A stretch of DNA of 8,819 nt from CAZDME01 sp964506785 [NCBI: uncultured bacterium] (GCA_964506785.1 CAZDME010000055.1:1-8819); one strand, 5' to 3'. Counted from the stretch's first letter, positions 1-8,722 are shown. Translations and numbers: made by a program. The notes: generated from the sequence alone by a model not told the origin.

Positions 1-666
1 AACGGACTTTATTTCAAAGTGGAGAAAAGCACATTAATCGTCGTGGGAACCGACGGAAGAAGACTAGCTTGTGTTTTTAATAAACTTAAAGAAAATAAAG
101 GGAATAATTTTAGTTTTATTATACCAATTAAAGCGGTTCAAGAGTTGGCTCAAGTTTTAAACGATGAAGAAAGTGATATTGTTATGAAATTAGGGGAGAA
201 CCAAATATCCTGCCAAATTCCTTCTTCTTTTGGGTTAGGTGAGATTAATTTAACCAGCCGTTTAATAGAAGGAAATTACCCAAATTACGAACAAGTTATC
301 CCCAAAGAACTCACAAAAAAGATAAAAATAAACAGAGAAGAACTCTTAACAGCTACTCGAAGAGCGGCGATATTAACCAGTGAAAAAACCAATTCGGTTA
401 AATTAAATTTTTCTCCCCAAGGAAAGTTAATTATTTCGGCTAACACCCCGGAAATAGGAGAGGCGAAAGAAGAACTAGATATTCCTTATAAAGGAGAAGA
501 TTTGAGTATCGCTTTTAACCCTTATTTTATAATCGATATTTTAAAAAACATAGAAAGCGAAGAAATTATTTTTGGTTTAAATAATTCTTTAAGCCCGGGA
601 GTGATTCAGCCGGAAGAAAAAAAAGAGGAGTATATTTGTGTAATTATGCCGATGCGCCTAAGCTAA
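1..666 (+). CDS. dnaN: DNA polymerase III subunit beta (sliding clamp), 5' end outside window
   Basis: This is the C-terminal 221 residues of the beta clamp, the ring-shaped dimer that tethers the replicative polymerase to DNA and docks many repair proteins. The reading frame is open from base 1, so the GTG at 19 is an internal Val and not the start. The clamp signature GTDGRRLA lies at visible residues 16-23, matching the TDGHRL stretch of E. coli domain II that lines the protein-binding pocket. The protein ends in MPMRLS, matching the E. coli C-terminus MPMRL, which completes that pocket. About 145 residues (domain I and the start of domain II) lie upstream of the window. It is followed by a repeat-containing gap, then the DUF721 gene and gyrB. 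The family assignment is secure. Confidence 0.96.
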   Translation, partial: NGLYFKVEKSTLIVVGTDGRRLACVFNKLKENKGNNFSFIIPIKAVQELAQVLNDEESDIVMKLGENQISCQIPSSFGLGEINLTSRLIEGNYPNYEQVIPKELTKKIKINREELLTATRRAAILTSEKTNSVKLNFSPQGKLIISANTPEIGEAKEELDIPYKGEDLSIAFNPYFIIDILKNIESEEIIFGLNNSLSPGVIQPEEKKEEYICVIMPMRLS

Positions 667-668
667 TT

Positions 669-743
669 CGTTATATCGTTACCTTGTTGACCGGCAGCGC
701 GTTTTTTATAACGATATAACGGGATAACGATACGACGGGATAA
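669..743. repeat. Palindromic and 16-nt tandem repeat between dnaN and the DUF721 gene
   Basis: A perfect 13-bp inverted repeat is visible: CGTTATATCGTTA at 669-681 and its complement at 709-721, separated by 27 nt. The right arm continues into a 16-nt tandem unit. Copy 1 is 708-723 and copy 2 is 724-739, with 14 of 16 bases identical, and a partial third copy follows (ATAA, 740-743). The hairpin lacks a downstream T tract, and the T6 run sits inside the loop, so it is not a normal intrinsic terminator. It may be a small dispersed palindromic element or a regulatory hairpin. The stretch ends a few bases before the next start codon. Confidence 0.7.
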
Positions 744-749
744 TGGAAT

Positions 750-3681
<2,932 letters not shown>

Positions 3682-3688
3682 ATCTTTA

Positions 3689-4477
3689 TTATTTATTTTG
3701 ATGGAAGGTGTAGACTATAAAGCTTACCACTGTCCCGGCAAACAGGGCAAAAATTGTTATATAGATAACATAGCCGCTTTTACCTAACATAAATTTGGAG
3801 ACTCCCGAGCCTTTTTTTACCTCTTTTTTTAAATTAGAATCTTTTAAATGTGGTGGTGTAATTGTCTCGGGCGCGGTTTTTTCTGCGGGACTGAAAGCGA
3901 TCTCGTAAAGGTTTGACTGAACTGTTTTGATGAATTCCGGATTACCAAGGACAAGAAGCGGTGAAGCAATAGAGCTATTGTATTTTTTTTCTAGTGTTTT
4001 TTGAGAAGGAAGTATTTTGTTTCCCTTTTCATCCAGCCAATATTCGATTTCAGCCTCCTGGTTAAATTTCACCTCGCCAAGGGCTACCTCTTTGCCCGAG
4101 GCATCCTTTTTCACCTCTTTTATTAACCAGCTTTTGGGTTTTCCTTCCTCATCAAATTCCCAGAAGTAACGGGCTTTGATTTCTTTATTTCCGTCCATGT
4201 AATATTGCGGGATACGCTTTTTATCGCAGGCAACAATCCAAACAGTCTGTGTTTTACCCGAGGGATCTTTAATAAGATTAAAAACCCAATAGCCGGTGAT
4301 TTGTTTGGTTTTATCGAATCTCGGATGGAAAAAAATAAAGGGACGCTGCTGGTAAGTTGTCTCAAGAGCCCTCTCCTTGCCCGAGGCAAAGAAAGGGAAA
4401 AAGAGGCAAACAAAAAGGGCGGCTATAATAGAAAAAACCGCCAAATTTTTAGAGAGAAAAAAAGACCTCAAACACAT
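3689..4477 (-). CDS. Hypothetical protein with N- and C-terminal hydrophobic segments
   Basis: I do not recognise this 262-residue protein. Residues about 11-32 are strongly hydrophobic after a short basic start, reading as a signal peptide or anchor. A second hydrophobic segment spans about 235-257 (YVIYITIFALFAGTVVSFIVYTF), followed by a short polar tail. The middle part is probably outside the cytoplasmic membrane. It is rich in aromatic residues and contains loosely repeating strand-turn units with a Gly-Lys or Gly-Asn turn (DPSGKTQ near 71-77, DEEGKPK near 109-115, DEKGNK near 149-154). A Pro/Thr/Lys-rich linker at 199-225 leads to the C-terminal segment. It follows the 53-codon gene by 15 nt and lacks a clear Shine-Dalgarno sequence, so translation may be coupled. 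It is the last gene of the leftward block and converges on gyrB. Confidence 0.75.
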   Translation of the reverse strand: MCLRSFFLSKNLAVFSIIAALFVCLFFPFFASGKERALETTYQQRPFIFFHPRFDKTKQITGYWVFNLIKDPSGKTQTVWIVACDKKRIPQYYMDGNKEIKARYFWEFDEEGKPKSWLIKEVKKDASGKEVALGEVKFNQEAEIEYWLDEKGNKILPSQKTLEKKYNSSIASPLLVLGNPEFIKTVQSNLYEIAFSPAEKTAPETITPPHLKDSNLKKEVKKGSGVSKFMLGKSGYVIYITIFALFAGTVVSFIVYTFHQNK

Positions 4478-4492
4478 GTGGTTTTAAAAACT

Positions 4493-4654
4493 TTACTCGC
4501 TTTCGCTCTGGGAAGAAACTTCTTCCCATCGGGTAATGCTAATTTCACTAGGAAAAACTAATGTTATTATCTTAGCCCGAACCAAAAAAATCTCCGCGGA
4601 CATCCCCCAGAGAAAAAAAGTTACAAGCAACACTTCGATAATTTTCTTAAACAT
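4493..4654 (-). CDS. Small membrane or secreted peptide, 53 aa
   Basis: This short protein is unrecognised. The ATG at 4654 is preceded by GGGAG (4665-4661) with a 6-nt spacer, which favours it over the upstream in-frame TTG at 4681. Residues 3-25 (KKIIEVLLVTFFLWGMSAEIFLV) form one hydrophobic segment after a basic N-terminus, either a membrane anchor or an uncleaved signal. The remainder is about 28 residues with an acidic Ser/Glu-rich end (EEVSSQSESE). It lies 23 nt after the stop of the 451-aa gene and 15 nt before the 262-aa gene, so it is probably the middle cistron of that operon. The ribosome binding site and the tight spacing are the main evidence that it is real. Confidence 0.6.
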   Translation of the reverse strand: MFKKIIEVLLVTFFLWGMSAEIFLVRAKIITLVFPSEISITRWEEVSSQSESE

Positions 4655-4660
4655 TGCAAT

Positions 4661-4665
4661 CTCCC
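4661..4665 (-). promoter_or_regulatory. Ribosome binding site of the 53-aa gene
   Basis: GGGAG on the minus strand lies 6 nt before the ATG at 4654. It decides the start of the small gene against the longer TTG-initiated reading. Confidence 0.55.
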
Positions 4666-4677
4666 TTAACCGGTGTG

Positions 4678-6033
4678 TCAATTTTTTGGATGCATGATTG
4701 CCGACTCTGCTTTGTAATTTGCCGTTTTGGCTTCATCAAGCTGCTTATGTACAACCTTGCAAGCCTGAACATATTCGGTGGTGTCAATTATTCCAGCCAT
4801 ATAAGTGTCTTTCAATGACTCAAAAGATTGATATGCATAGTCCTTCTGGGTTTGGTAAACGGAGTTCACAGCCGTTAGCGAGGAAGTATAATCCCAACCG
4901 AATCCCGCCGCCGCATATTCTGTATTTGCTGTTGATACCGTCGCTTTCACGGCACTATCTAATGCGGATATTTTATTAACGGTGCTATCTACATACGTGC
5001 CAATGTCTACTACGGCACTTATGTTTTTATATCCAGCTGTATTTATGTCGTAATAAGTTCCTGTTAAAAGCCCATCCTCTATTGTGACAGAGCCATTAGC
5101 CCCTGACAGGCTGCCCAAAGCGTCTATAAGGGATGAATTATTGTTGCTTGAGACTGTTGTATAACCGGCGATATCAACCTCATCCCACCCCATCATTTCT
5201 CCGGTCTCTGGAGACATTATGCCTAAAGGGTCGCTAGCTTTCAACACAGCTACAGAGTAATCTGCGTTAAAGTCAATTAAATAGGAATTTCCATCACCTA
5301 CATCTACTCCAAGAAAGCTAGCGTCAAACATCGAGTCATCAAGAATTGACTGGGCAACGGTGTTTCCGATCGCGTACATAACAGGAAGAACGGAGTTAAT
5401 ATCCATGCCGGCCGCGAGTAATTCAATAGCCCATGTTCCCATCATCCCCGAAATGAAATTGGAATAATCAGAGTTTTGCAATGCCTCGTCATTTGTAGGG
5501 TTAAGCAGGGCGATATCGTCTGGAACTTGGCCTTCCTCGAAAATTAGTGGTGAGGAACCAGGAAGATGATTTCCGTCATCATCAACCGACCAAACCCCCG
5601 GAACAATTTTTGCTGTTCCTCCTGAATCGCTTGGAATGTACCCATAGAGAGGTGTTGGTAATGTCGGCCGGTAATCTTCCGGAATAGGCAGTTCATCTGG
5701 AAGATCAGGGTCCGGCGAATCATATTGATAGGTGTCTACCGTGAGCCGTACATCTGTTTCTATAGACCGCTCTTTACCCCGGGGGTTTTCTCCTTGAGAG
5801 GCCACCTTAAAGTTTTTATACCGCGTACCCTCTTCTTCTCCGCTGTCCAATTCTATTACCTTAACCGGGATTTCAAAATCGGCCAGGGAGCTGGTGCCTC
5901 CCAATGTAATAGTTGTCTCAACTAATACCGTCTCGGCCTTAGCCGCGCTGGCAAAGAAGAGACAAACTACACAAGCTACGGTTAAACCAAGTACACCGTG
6001 TATGAATTCTTTAATGCCCTTTTTCACTCTCAT
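4678..6033 (-). CDS. Exported protein of unknown function, 451 aa
   Basis: I find no known family. The ATG at 6033 is chosen over the longer frame (start at 6150) because GGAGG sits 8 nt upstream and a textbook signal peptide begins there: basic MRVKKGIKEF, a hydrophobic core, then ASAAKA with likely cleavage before Glu34. The longer version would bury this signal and overlap the pilin-like gene. The mature protein starts with a probable beta region (34-100, TVLVETTITLGG). A Pro/Asp-rich linker follows (about 104-128, DSPDPDLPDELPIPEDYRP). The middle is Asp/Ser/Asn/Gly-rich (about 130-345). The C-terminal part is probably helical (about 346-448). The composition is acidic and typical of secreted surface proteins. 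It stands directly after the minor-pilin genes and has its own predicted promoter. A pilus-associated or adhesin-like role is only inferred from position. Confidence 0.8.
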   Translation of the reverse strand: MRVKKGIKEFIHGVLGLTVACVVCLFFASAAKAETVLVETTITLGGTSSLADFEIPVKVIELDSGEEEGTRYKNFKVASQGENPRGKERSIETDVRLTVDTYQYDSPDPDLPDELPIPEDYRPTLPTPLYGYIPSDSGGTAKIVPGVWSVDDDGNHLPGSSPLIFEEGQVPDDIALLNPTNDEALQNSDYSNFISGMMGTWAIELLAAGMDINSVLPVMYAIGNTVAQSILDDSMFDASFLGVDVGDGNSYLIDFNADYSVAVLKASDPLGIMSPETGEMMGWDEVDIAGYTTVSSNNNSSLIDALGSLSGANGSVTIEDGLLTGTYYDINTAGYKNISAVVDIGTYVDSTVNKISALDSAVKATVSTANTEYAAAGFGWDYTSSLTAVNSVYQTQKDYAYQSFESLKDTYMAGIIDTTEYVQACKVVHKQLDEAKTANYKAESAIMHPKN

Positions 6034-6078
6034 TTTATTTGCCTCCCTCCCGCTTTTCACCCTTTCATCTCCATAATG

Positions 6079-6108
6079 ATTATACCATAAAGGGAGGGGG
6101 AAAAGCAA
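6079..6108 (-). promoter_or_regulatory. Predicted sigma70-type promoter of the 451-aa gene
   Basis: On the minus strand TTGCTT (6108-6103) is followed after 18 bp by a consensus TATAAT (6084-6079) carrying an extended -10 TGG just upstream. Transcription would start near 6072, giving a leader of about 40 nt with GGAGG before the ATG at 6033. It separates this gene and its followers from the upstream pilin block, though readthrough is possible. Confidence 0.55.
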
Positions 6109-6115
6109 ATTTATT

Positions 6116-6325
6116 TTAGGGGTTGGCCTGTTTGATTTTCCAGAGGCCATACCGGATTCCGGCTTCCGCTAAATAGAAAGATTTAATAGAGTTAATCTCT
6201 TTATCTACGAGCTTACACTCGTTGGTTATTATCGCGAAATATGTCCCTCCGGCCAGGAAGCAAAGAAACATAAAAATTATGGCAAAAATAATTATCATTC
6301 CTTTTTTGGTCTGTTCCGCTCTCAT
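6116..6325 (-). CDS. PilX/GspK-like prepilin N-terminal region, unusually short
   Basis: This 69-residue product has the N-terminal pattern of PilX-type minor pilins and GspK-type pseudopilins. A short basic leader ends in KKG (7-9) for prepilin peptidase. A hydrophobic helix follows (10-33), without the usual Glu at +5, as in PilX/GspK. Then comes the characteristic SFYLAEAGIRYGLWK (49-63). Family members normally continue for 100 or more further residues, but this frame ends in TAA at 6116. It may be a naturally reduced subunit or a gene that lost its 3' part; 82 bp beyond it the 451-aa gene begins. AGGAG lies only about 2 nt before the ATG at 6325, a tight spacing. It is the third of three pilin-like genes in a row. 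Confidence 0.7.
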   Translation of the reverse strand: MRAEQTKKGMIIIFAIIFMFLCFLAGGTYFAIITNECKLVDKEINSIKSFYLAEAGIRYGLWKIKQANP

Positions 6326-6385
6326 TTCTCCTTCCCCCGAAGCCAGTTCCCAGAAAATGCAGGCAAAGTCCTTGGCAGCGGATAT

Positions 6386-6904
6386 TCAGTTTCTTTTGTA
6401 GGCAAACGAACTTAAATCGATGCCCTGGTAACCATCCTTGGCATTTATGTCGATTATTCGAATTCGAATGTAACAGGTTGTTAACGAACCGGAAAAAATT
6501 TGGCTTTCGGGCTGAGGCCAGACGTTTTCAAGAAGAACCATTTGCCTGTCAGCATCCGGCCAGCTAGGGAAAAAGATTATCTGGTGTGTTTCAGCATCAT
6601 AGGTATATTTCATCTGGTCAGGAGGGTCTTTTTCTAGGCCGTCCAATTTAACTAAAGCAAGTGTTTTGCCTTCATCGGCTATACTTATCAATTCGCTTTC
6701 CCGTATATTGCGGCATATATGGTTTAAGGCAACCCGGCCCTGGCTCTGTAAGACAATTTGTTTGGAACCTCCACCCCAGCTTCGCTGAACGACTAAATAA
6801 CTAGCAATTAACCCGCCTATCACCAGAGAGGTAATTAAGATAGCCGTTACTATTTCTATTAAAGTCAGCCCGCTTGAGTCAAAGATTTTATTTTTCTTTT
6901 TCAT
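6386..6904 (-). CDS. Prepilin-type protein, PilW/GspJ-like minor pilin
   Basis: This 172-residue protein carries a type IV prepilin / type II pseudopilin signal. The leader MKKKNKIFDSSG is cleaved after Gly12, and the mature protein starts LTLIEIVTAILITSLVIGG with Glu at +5. The hydrophobic helix continues to a segment with YLVVQRSW, reminiscent of PilW/GspJ. The C-terminal domain is beta-rich (KYTYDAETHQIIFFP, CYIRIRIIDINA). Such proteins insert into the inner membrane and are assembled by a pilus or secretion ATPase, usually near the filament tip. The ATG at 6904 lies 7 nt after the stop of the preceding pilin gene, so translation is probably coupled. The order V-like, W-like, X-like matches minor pilin or GspI-J-K operons. 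Which system it serves cannot be told here, because no ATPase or secretin gene is present. Confidence 0.83.
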   Translation of the reverse strand: MKKKNKIFDSSGLTLIEIVTAILITSLVIGGLIASYLVVQRSWGGGSKQIVLQSQGRVALNHICRNIRESELISIADEGKTLALVKLDGLEKDPPDQMKYTYDAETHQIIFFPSWPDADRQMVLLENVWPQPESQIFSGSLTTCYIRIRIIDINAKDGYQGIDLSSFAYKRN

Positions 6905-6911
6905 TTTCTTG

Positions 6912-7370
6912 TCAGTTATCTATGTCGCTAATTGCGGAAGCCAATATTTCTGTTTGGGGTTTACCTTTCCATTCCCAGGAAACACTGACAATAATACGCA
7001 GGCCCACTTGCTCTGTTTCTCCAGAGACCATCCAGGGCTCATATTTTATTTCCCGGGTACCTACTAAATCATCTTCATTCGAGTCTACGTCCGGCCCCCT
7101 ATCTATGATTACAGAATCTGATTCATCACCAAGCGCCGCAAGATCATCATAAGTAAATTTAGTCCTTTCTTCAAGAGCCTCCTGGCAAAGATGGATAGCG
7201 CTGAGGCGATGCTTAGCGTTTTTTATCCGGAGGTAGCCAAAGGAAAACATCTGAAACAAGACGGCGAAGGCGGTCAAGGTGAGAAAAATAGCGACTATAC
7301 TTTCAATTAAGGTAACGCCGGATTTGTTTTTAAGGGTGGAGTAGAAACAATATCTTCCCATCTTGTTCAC
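6912..7370 (-). CDS. Prepilin-type protein, PilV/GspI-like minor pilin
   Basis: This is the first gene of the leftward pilin block. A leader of 18 residues ends in KNKSG, and the mature protein begins VTLIESIVAIFLTLTAFAVLF with Glu at +5, the signature of type IV pilins and pseudopilins. After the helix, LSAIHLCQEALEERTKF resembles the amphipathic stretch of PilV/GspI proteins. The C-terminal region is beta-rich (GLRIIVSVSWEWKGK, as in PilV 'V.V.W...G'). The GTG at 7370 is preferred because AGGAGG (7380-7375) is 4 nt before it. The ATG at 7361 would be 13 nt away and would shorten the leader by three residues. A strong predicted promoter lies about 70 nt upstream of the start. Confidence 0.83.
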   Translation of the reverse strand: MNKMGRYCFYSTLKNKSGVTLIESIVAIFLTLTAFAVLFQMFSFGYLRIKNAKHRLSAIHLCQEALEERTKFTYDDLAALGDESDSVIIDRGPDVDSNEDDLVGTREIKYEPWMVSGETEQVGLRIIVSVSWEWKGKPQTEILASAISDIDN

Positions 7371-7374
7371 CGTT

Positions 7375-7380
7375 CCTCCT
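7375..7380 (-). promoter_or_regulatory. Ribosome binding site of the PilV-like gene
   Basis: AGGAGG on the minus strand lies 4 nt before GTG 7370 and 13 nt before ATG 7361. The spacing favours GTG initiation. Confidence 0.6.
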
Positions 7381-7447
7381 TGGTATGGGTAAGGGAAAAT
7401 ACTCTCTGCAAGGGAAGAACCTAATTGGGCTGAGGCAACTGATGAAA

Positions 7448-7477
7448 AGTATATCAGTAAAAAAAGGAGGGTGTCAA
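7448..7477 (-). promoter_or_regulatory. Predicted leftward promoter of the pilin operon
   Basis: The minus strand shows consensus TTGACA (7477-7472), an 18-bp spacer and TATACT (7453-7448) with an extended -10 TGA just upstream. Transcription would start near 7440, leaving about 70 nt of leader before the PilV-like gene. Its -35 box is 7 bp from the -35 box of the rightward promoter. Confidence 0.65.
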
Positions 7478-7484
7478 GAAAAAT

Positions 7485-7513
7485 TTGACAAGGGCTAAAA
7501 AATATGGTATAGT
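7485..7513 (+). promoter_or_regulatory. Predicted rightward promoter of the tandem riboswitch transcript
   Basis: Consensus TTGACA (7485-7490), a 17-bp spacer and TATAGT (7508-7513) with an extended TGG are visible, a near-optimal housekeeping promoter. The start would be near 7520, about ten bases before the first aptamer, as expected for a riboswitch leader. Confidence 0.75.
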
Positions 7514-7530
7514 TATGGTGCCAGTAAAGA

Positions 7531-7617
7531 GGCCCGAAAAAGGCAAAGCCACCGCAAGGTGGCCTCGCAAAACCGCGGACCCTGAGTGAAGCGAAGGGAA
7601 GCCGGGTTGCCGAAGGT
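7531..7617 (+). ncRNA. Cyclic di-GMP-I riboswitch (GEMM-I), copy 1
   Basis: The aptamer has the GEMM-I layout. AGGCAAAGCC leads into the hairpin GCCACC-GCAA-GGTGGC (7548-7563), which has a GNRA tetraloop. The conserved CGCAAAA and CGGACCCT follow, then a variable loop, AGGG (7595-7598) and AGCCGGGTTGCCGAAGG (7600-7616). The residue equivalent to Vc2 G20 is G7542, which predicts c-di-GMP rather than 3',3'-cGAMP selectivity. The stacking residue equivalent to A47 is A7569. The family is known; the ligand choice is inferred from that base. The 3' conserved strand is also the 5' arm of the following terminator. Confidence 0.9.
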
Positions 7618-7636
7618 GGGGTAACCCGGATTTTTT
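7602..7636 (+). terminator. Intrinsic terminator of riboswitch 1
   Basis: CCGGGTTGCC (7602-7611) pairs with GGTAACCCGG (7620-7629) as a 10-bp stem with one G-U pair and an 8-nt loop, followed by A and six T. Its left arm is part of the aptamer, so ligand-bound aptamer and terminator are mutually exclusive. This predicts readthrough when c-di-GMP is bound. Confidence 0.85.
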
Positions 7637-7645
7637 ATTGGCCAA

Positions 7646-7733
7646 TATCCCGAAAGGGCAAAGCCGCTGAAAAGCGGCCGCGCAAAGCTACGGACCCTGA
7701 AAGAACTGAAGGGTAGCCGAGCTGCCGAAGGAA
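7646..7733 (+). ncRNA. Cyclic di-GMP-I riboswitch (GEMM-I), copy 2
   Basis: This is a second complete aptamer with the same spacing as copy 1. GGGCAAAGCC is followed by GCCGCT-GAAA-AGCGGC (7663-7678), again with a GNRA loop, then CGCAAAGCTACGGACCCT, AGGGT (7710-7714, pairing with ACCCT at 7694-7698) and AGCCGAGCTGCCGAAGG. The equivalents of Vc2 G20 and A47 are G7657 and A7684, both intact. Helices have changed with compensation relative to copy 1, so both copies look functional rather than one decayed. Confidence 0.9.
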
Positions 7734-7765
7734 AAAGGAATTCTTGGCAGCTCGGTTTTGTTTTT
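7717..7765 (+). terminator. Intrinsic terminator of riboswitch 2
   Basis: CCGAGCTGCC (7717-7726) pairs perfectly with GGCAGCTCGG (7746-7755) over 10 bp, followed by TTTTGTTTTT. The left arm is the 3' strand of the second aptamer, as in copy 1. The loop is 19 nt with some internal pairing. The same ligand-on logic is predicted. Confidence 0.87.
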
Positions 7766-7790
7766 ACAAAGAGAAAGGCTGGTGAGGGCG

Positions 7791-8063
7791 ATGTTAAATG
7801 GAAAGCAGAAGGCGATTATTTCGATGTGCCGTTCGGCAGACCGCTGCATTAACCAGGCCTTGAGTAAAAAGGAGCCTTTCCTATTTTGTATAATGTATGT
7901 TAGCCCCGGTTCGTCTTTTCGTCCGGGAGAGACTAAAAATATAAGCGGGTTTACGGAATTTCTGGTTTTGAAAAAGGCTGGCCGGCATACTTACATTAAC
8001 CATATTGTCAAGCCGGGTCTGGTCATCAAGAAAAGCGGTGTTGGATATGGAAAAACAAACTAA
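7791..8063 (+). CDS. Small hypothetical ORF directly behind the riboswitches
   Basis: This is a possible 90-residue protein starting at ATG 7791, with GGTGA five bases upstream. The ATG at 7758 lies in the terminator T tract and is unlikely. I recognise no family. The product has two Cys near the N-terminus (CRSADRC), a hydrophobic strand (FLFCIMYVS), a Gly/Ser stretch and a basic C-terminal end, with no signal peptide. It overlaps the start of the next gene by 17 nt. That next gene has no visible ribosome binding site of its own, which would make sense if translation is coupled to this ORF. It could instead be untranslated leader or a gene remnant. Confidence 0.42.
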   Translation: MLNGKQKAIISMCRSADRCINQALSKKEPFLFCIMYVSPGSSFRPGETKNISGFTEFLVLKKAGRHTYINHIVKPGLVIKKSGVGYGKTN

Positions 8064-8718
8064 GAAAAAACCGAATAGTTTTCTAAAAATAGGTGTATGT
8101 TTCTTTATTATATCTGGACTTATCGGCCAGTTTTCTTGCGCTGCCCGGGCCAATCCCATAAAAAATATCCATCAGGCCATTCAGCAGAAGGTGTATTTTA
8201 GCGAAGTAAACGGAAAGGTTTTTACTCACACCCATATCCCCAAGACAAAAGCCCTTTTTGGCGAGAAAACCCTTACTCCCCTTGTCCCCAAAACCCCGAG
8301 TCCGGCGAATAGCCGGGCTCGGGGAACCCTCCTGTTTCGGAATGCGCCAAAGCCTGATTTTGACCGGGAGGTTTTCAAGAGAGATATAAAGAAAATAGAG
8401 GGGTATATAGAAAAGGGTATTGGAAAAAAGGTTGTAAAAAGAGGGAAAAAGGCAGTAGGAGAGATTATAAAAACAGTAAAAGGGGTAGGTAAAGAGATTA
8501 AATTAAGCCGCGAAGGAAAGAAAACTGAACAATCATTGCTGGTTAAAGTTCGAGGGGCGATAAAGGAAGCAAGCCATGTTTTCCGTGCCGTGCCAAAAGA
8601 GAAGGCTGCGACAGGCAAAGTTTCCCCAAATAGAAATTTATTTGCCCCGGACCGCCAGAGACTGGGAACAAACCAGCCGACGTATCCTTTGGGGTTAAAG
8701 AAAGAGAAGCGGTTTTAA
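8047..8718 (+). CDS. Basic exported protein of unknown function
   Basis: I find no known family for this 223-residue protein. The ATG at 8047 is chosen because a signal peptide begins there: MEKQTKKKPNSFLK, a hydrophobic core (IGVCFFIISGLIGQF), then SCAARANP with probable cleavage after Ala35. The ATG at 8005 would add 14 residues unlike a signal. The mature part has a Pro/Thr/Lys-rich segment (about 60-95). A long Lys-rich, probably helical stretch follows (about 105-165) with repeated Lys-Gly patterns (EKGIGKKVVKRGKKAVGE). The C-terminal tail is basic and rich in Asn, Pro and Arg. The strongly positive charge suggests binding to an acidic polymer or surface, which is only a guess. It is the first convincing gene controlled by the tandem c-di-GMP riboswitches. 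Confidence 0.75.
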   Translation: MEKQTKKKPNSFLKIGVCFFIISGLIGQFSCAARANPIKNIHQAIQQKVYFSEVNGKVFTHTHIPKTKALFGEKTLTPLVPKTPSPANSRARGTLLFRNAPKPDFDREVFKRDIKKIEGYIEKGIGKKVVKRGKKAVGEIIKTVKGVGKEIKLSREGKKTEQSLLVKVRGAIKEASHVFRAVPKEKAATGKVSPNRNLFAPDRQRLGTNQPTYPLGLKKEKRF

Positions 8719-8722
8719 CAAA

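Noticed and set aside
669-721. Intrinsic terminator for dnaN
   Set aside because: The stem is AT-rich with a 27-nt loop and no T tract follows it; the T run lies inside the loop.
3682-3720. Shared bidirectional terminator between gyrB and the convergent 262-aa gene
   Set aside because: The 7-nt gap and its flanks are AT-rich but show no convincing GC-rich stem.
4205-4561. 118-codon open frame on the + strand opposite the 262-aa gene
   Set aside because: It has no ribosome binding site, its composition is that of an antisense frame, and the minus-strand genes there have better starts, signal or membrane segments and operon spacing.
6034-6150. Longer N-terminus for the 451-aa exported protein
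   Set aside because: It would put 39 residues ahead of a perfect signal peptide, cover the predicted promoter and overlap the pilin-like gene. GGAGG supports the ATG at 6033.
7454-7645. Minus-strand open frame across the riboswitch region
   Set aside because: It lies over structured RNA sequence and promoters, and its product has no features beyond those imposed by the opposite strand.
7531-7733. 3',3'-cGAMP-selective (GEMM-Ib) identity for the riboswitches
   Set aside because: The residue equivalent to Vc2 position 20 is G in both copies (7542 and 7657), whereas cGAMP-selective members typically have A there.
7791-8063. Faint resemblance of the small ORF (VSPGSSFRPGETKNISGFTEFL) to the region around the M16 peptidase active site
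   Set aside because: The zinc-binding HxxEH motif is absent and the match rests on a few Gly, Ser and Glu positions, so it is not a supportable assignment.
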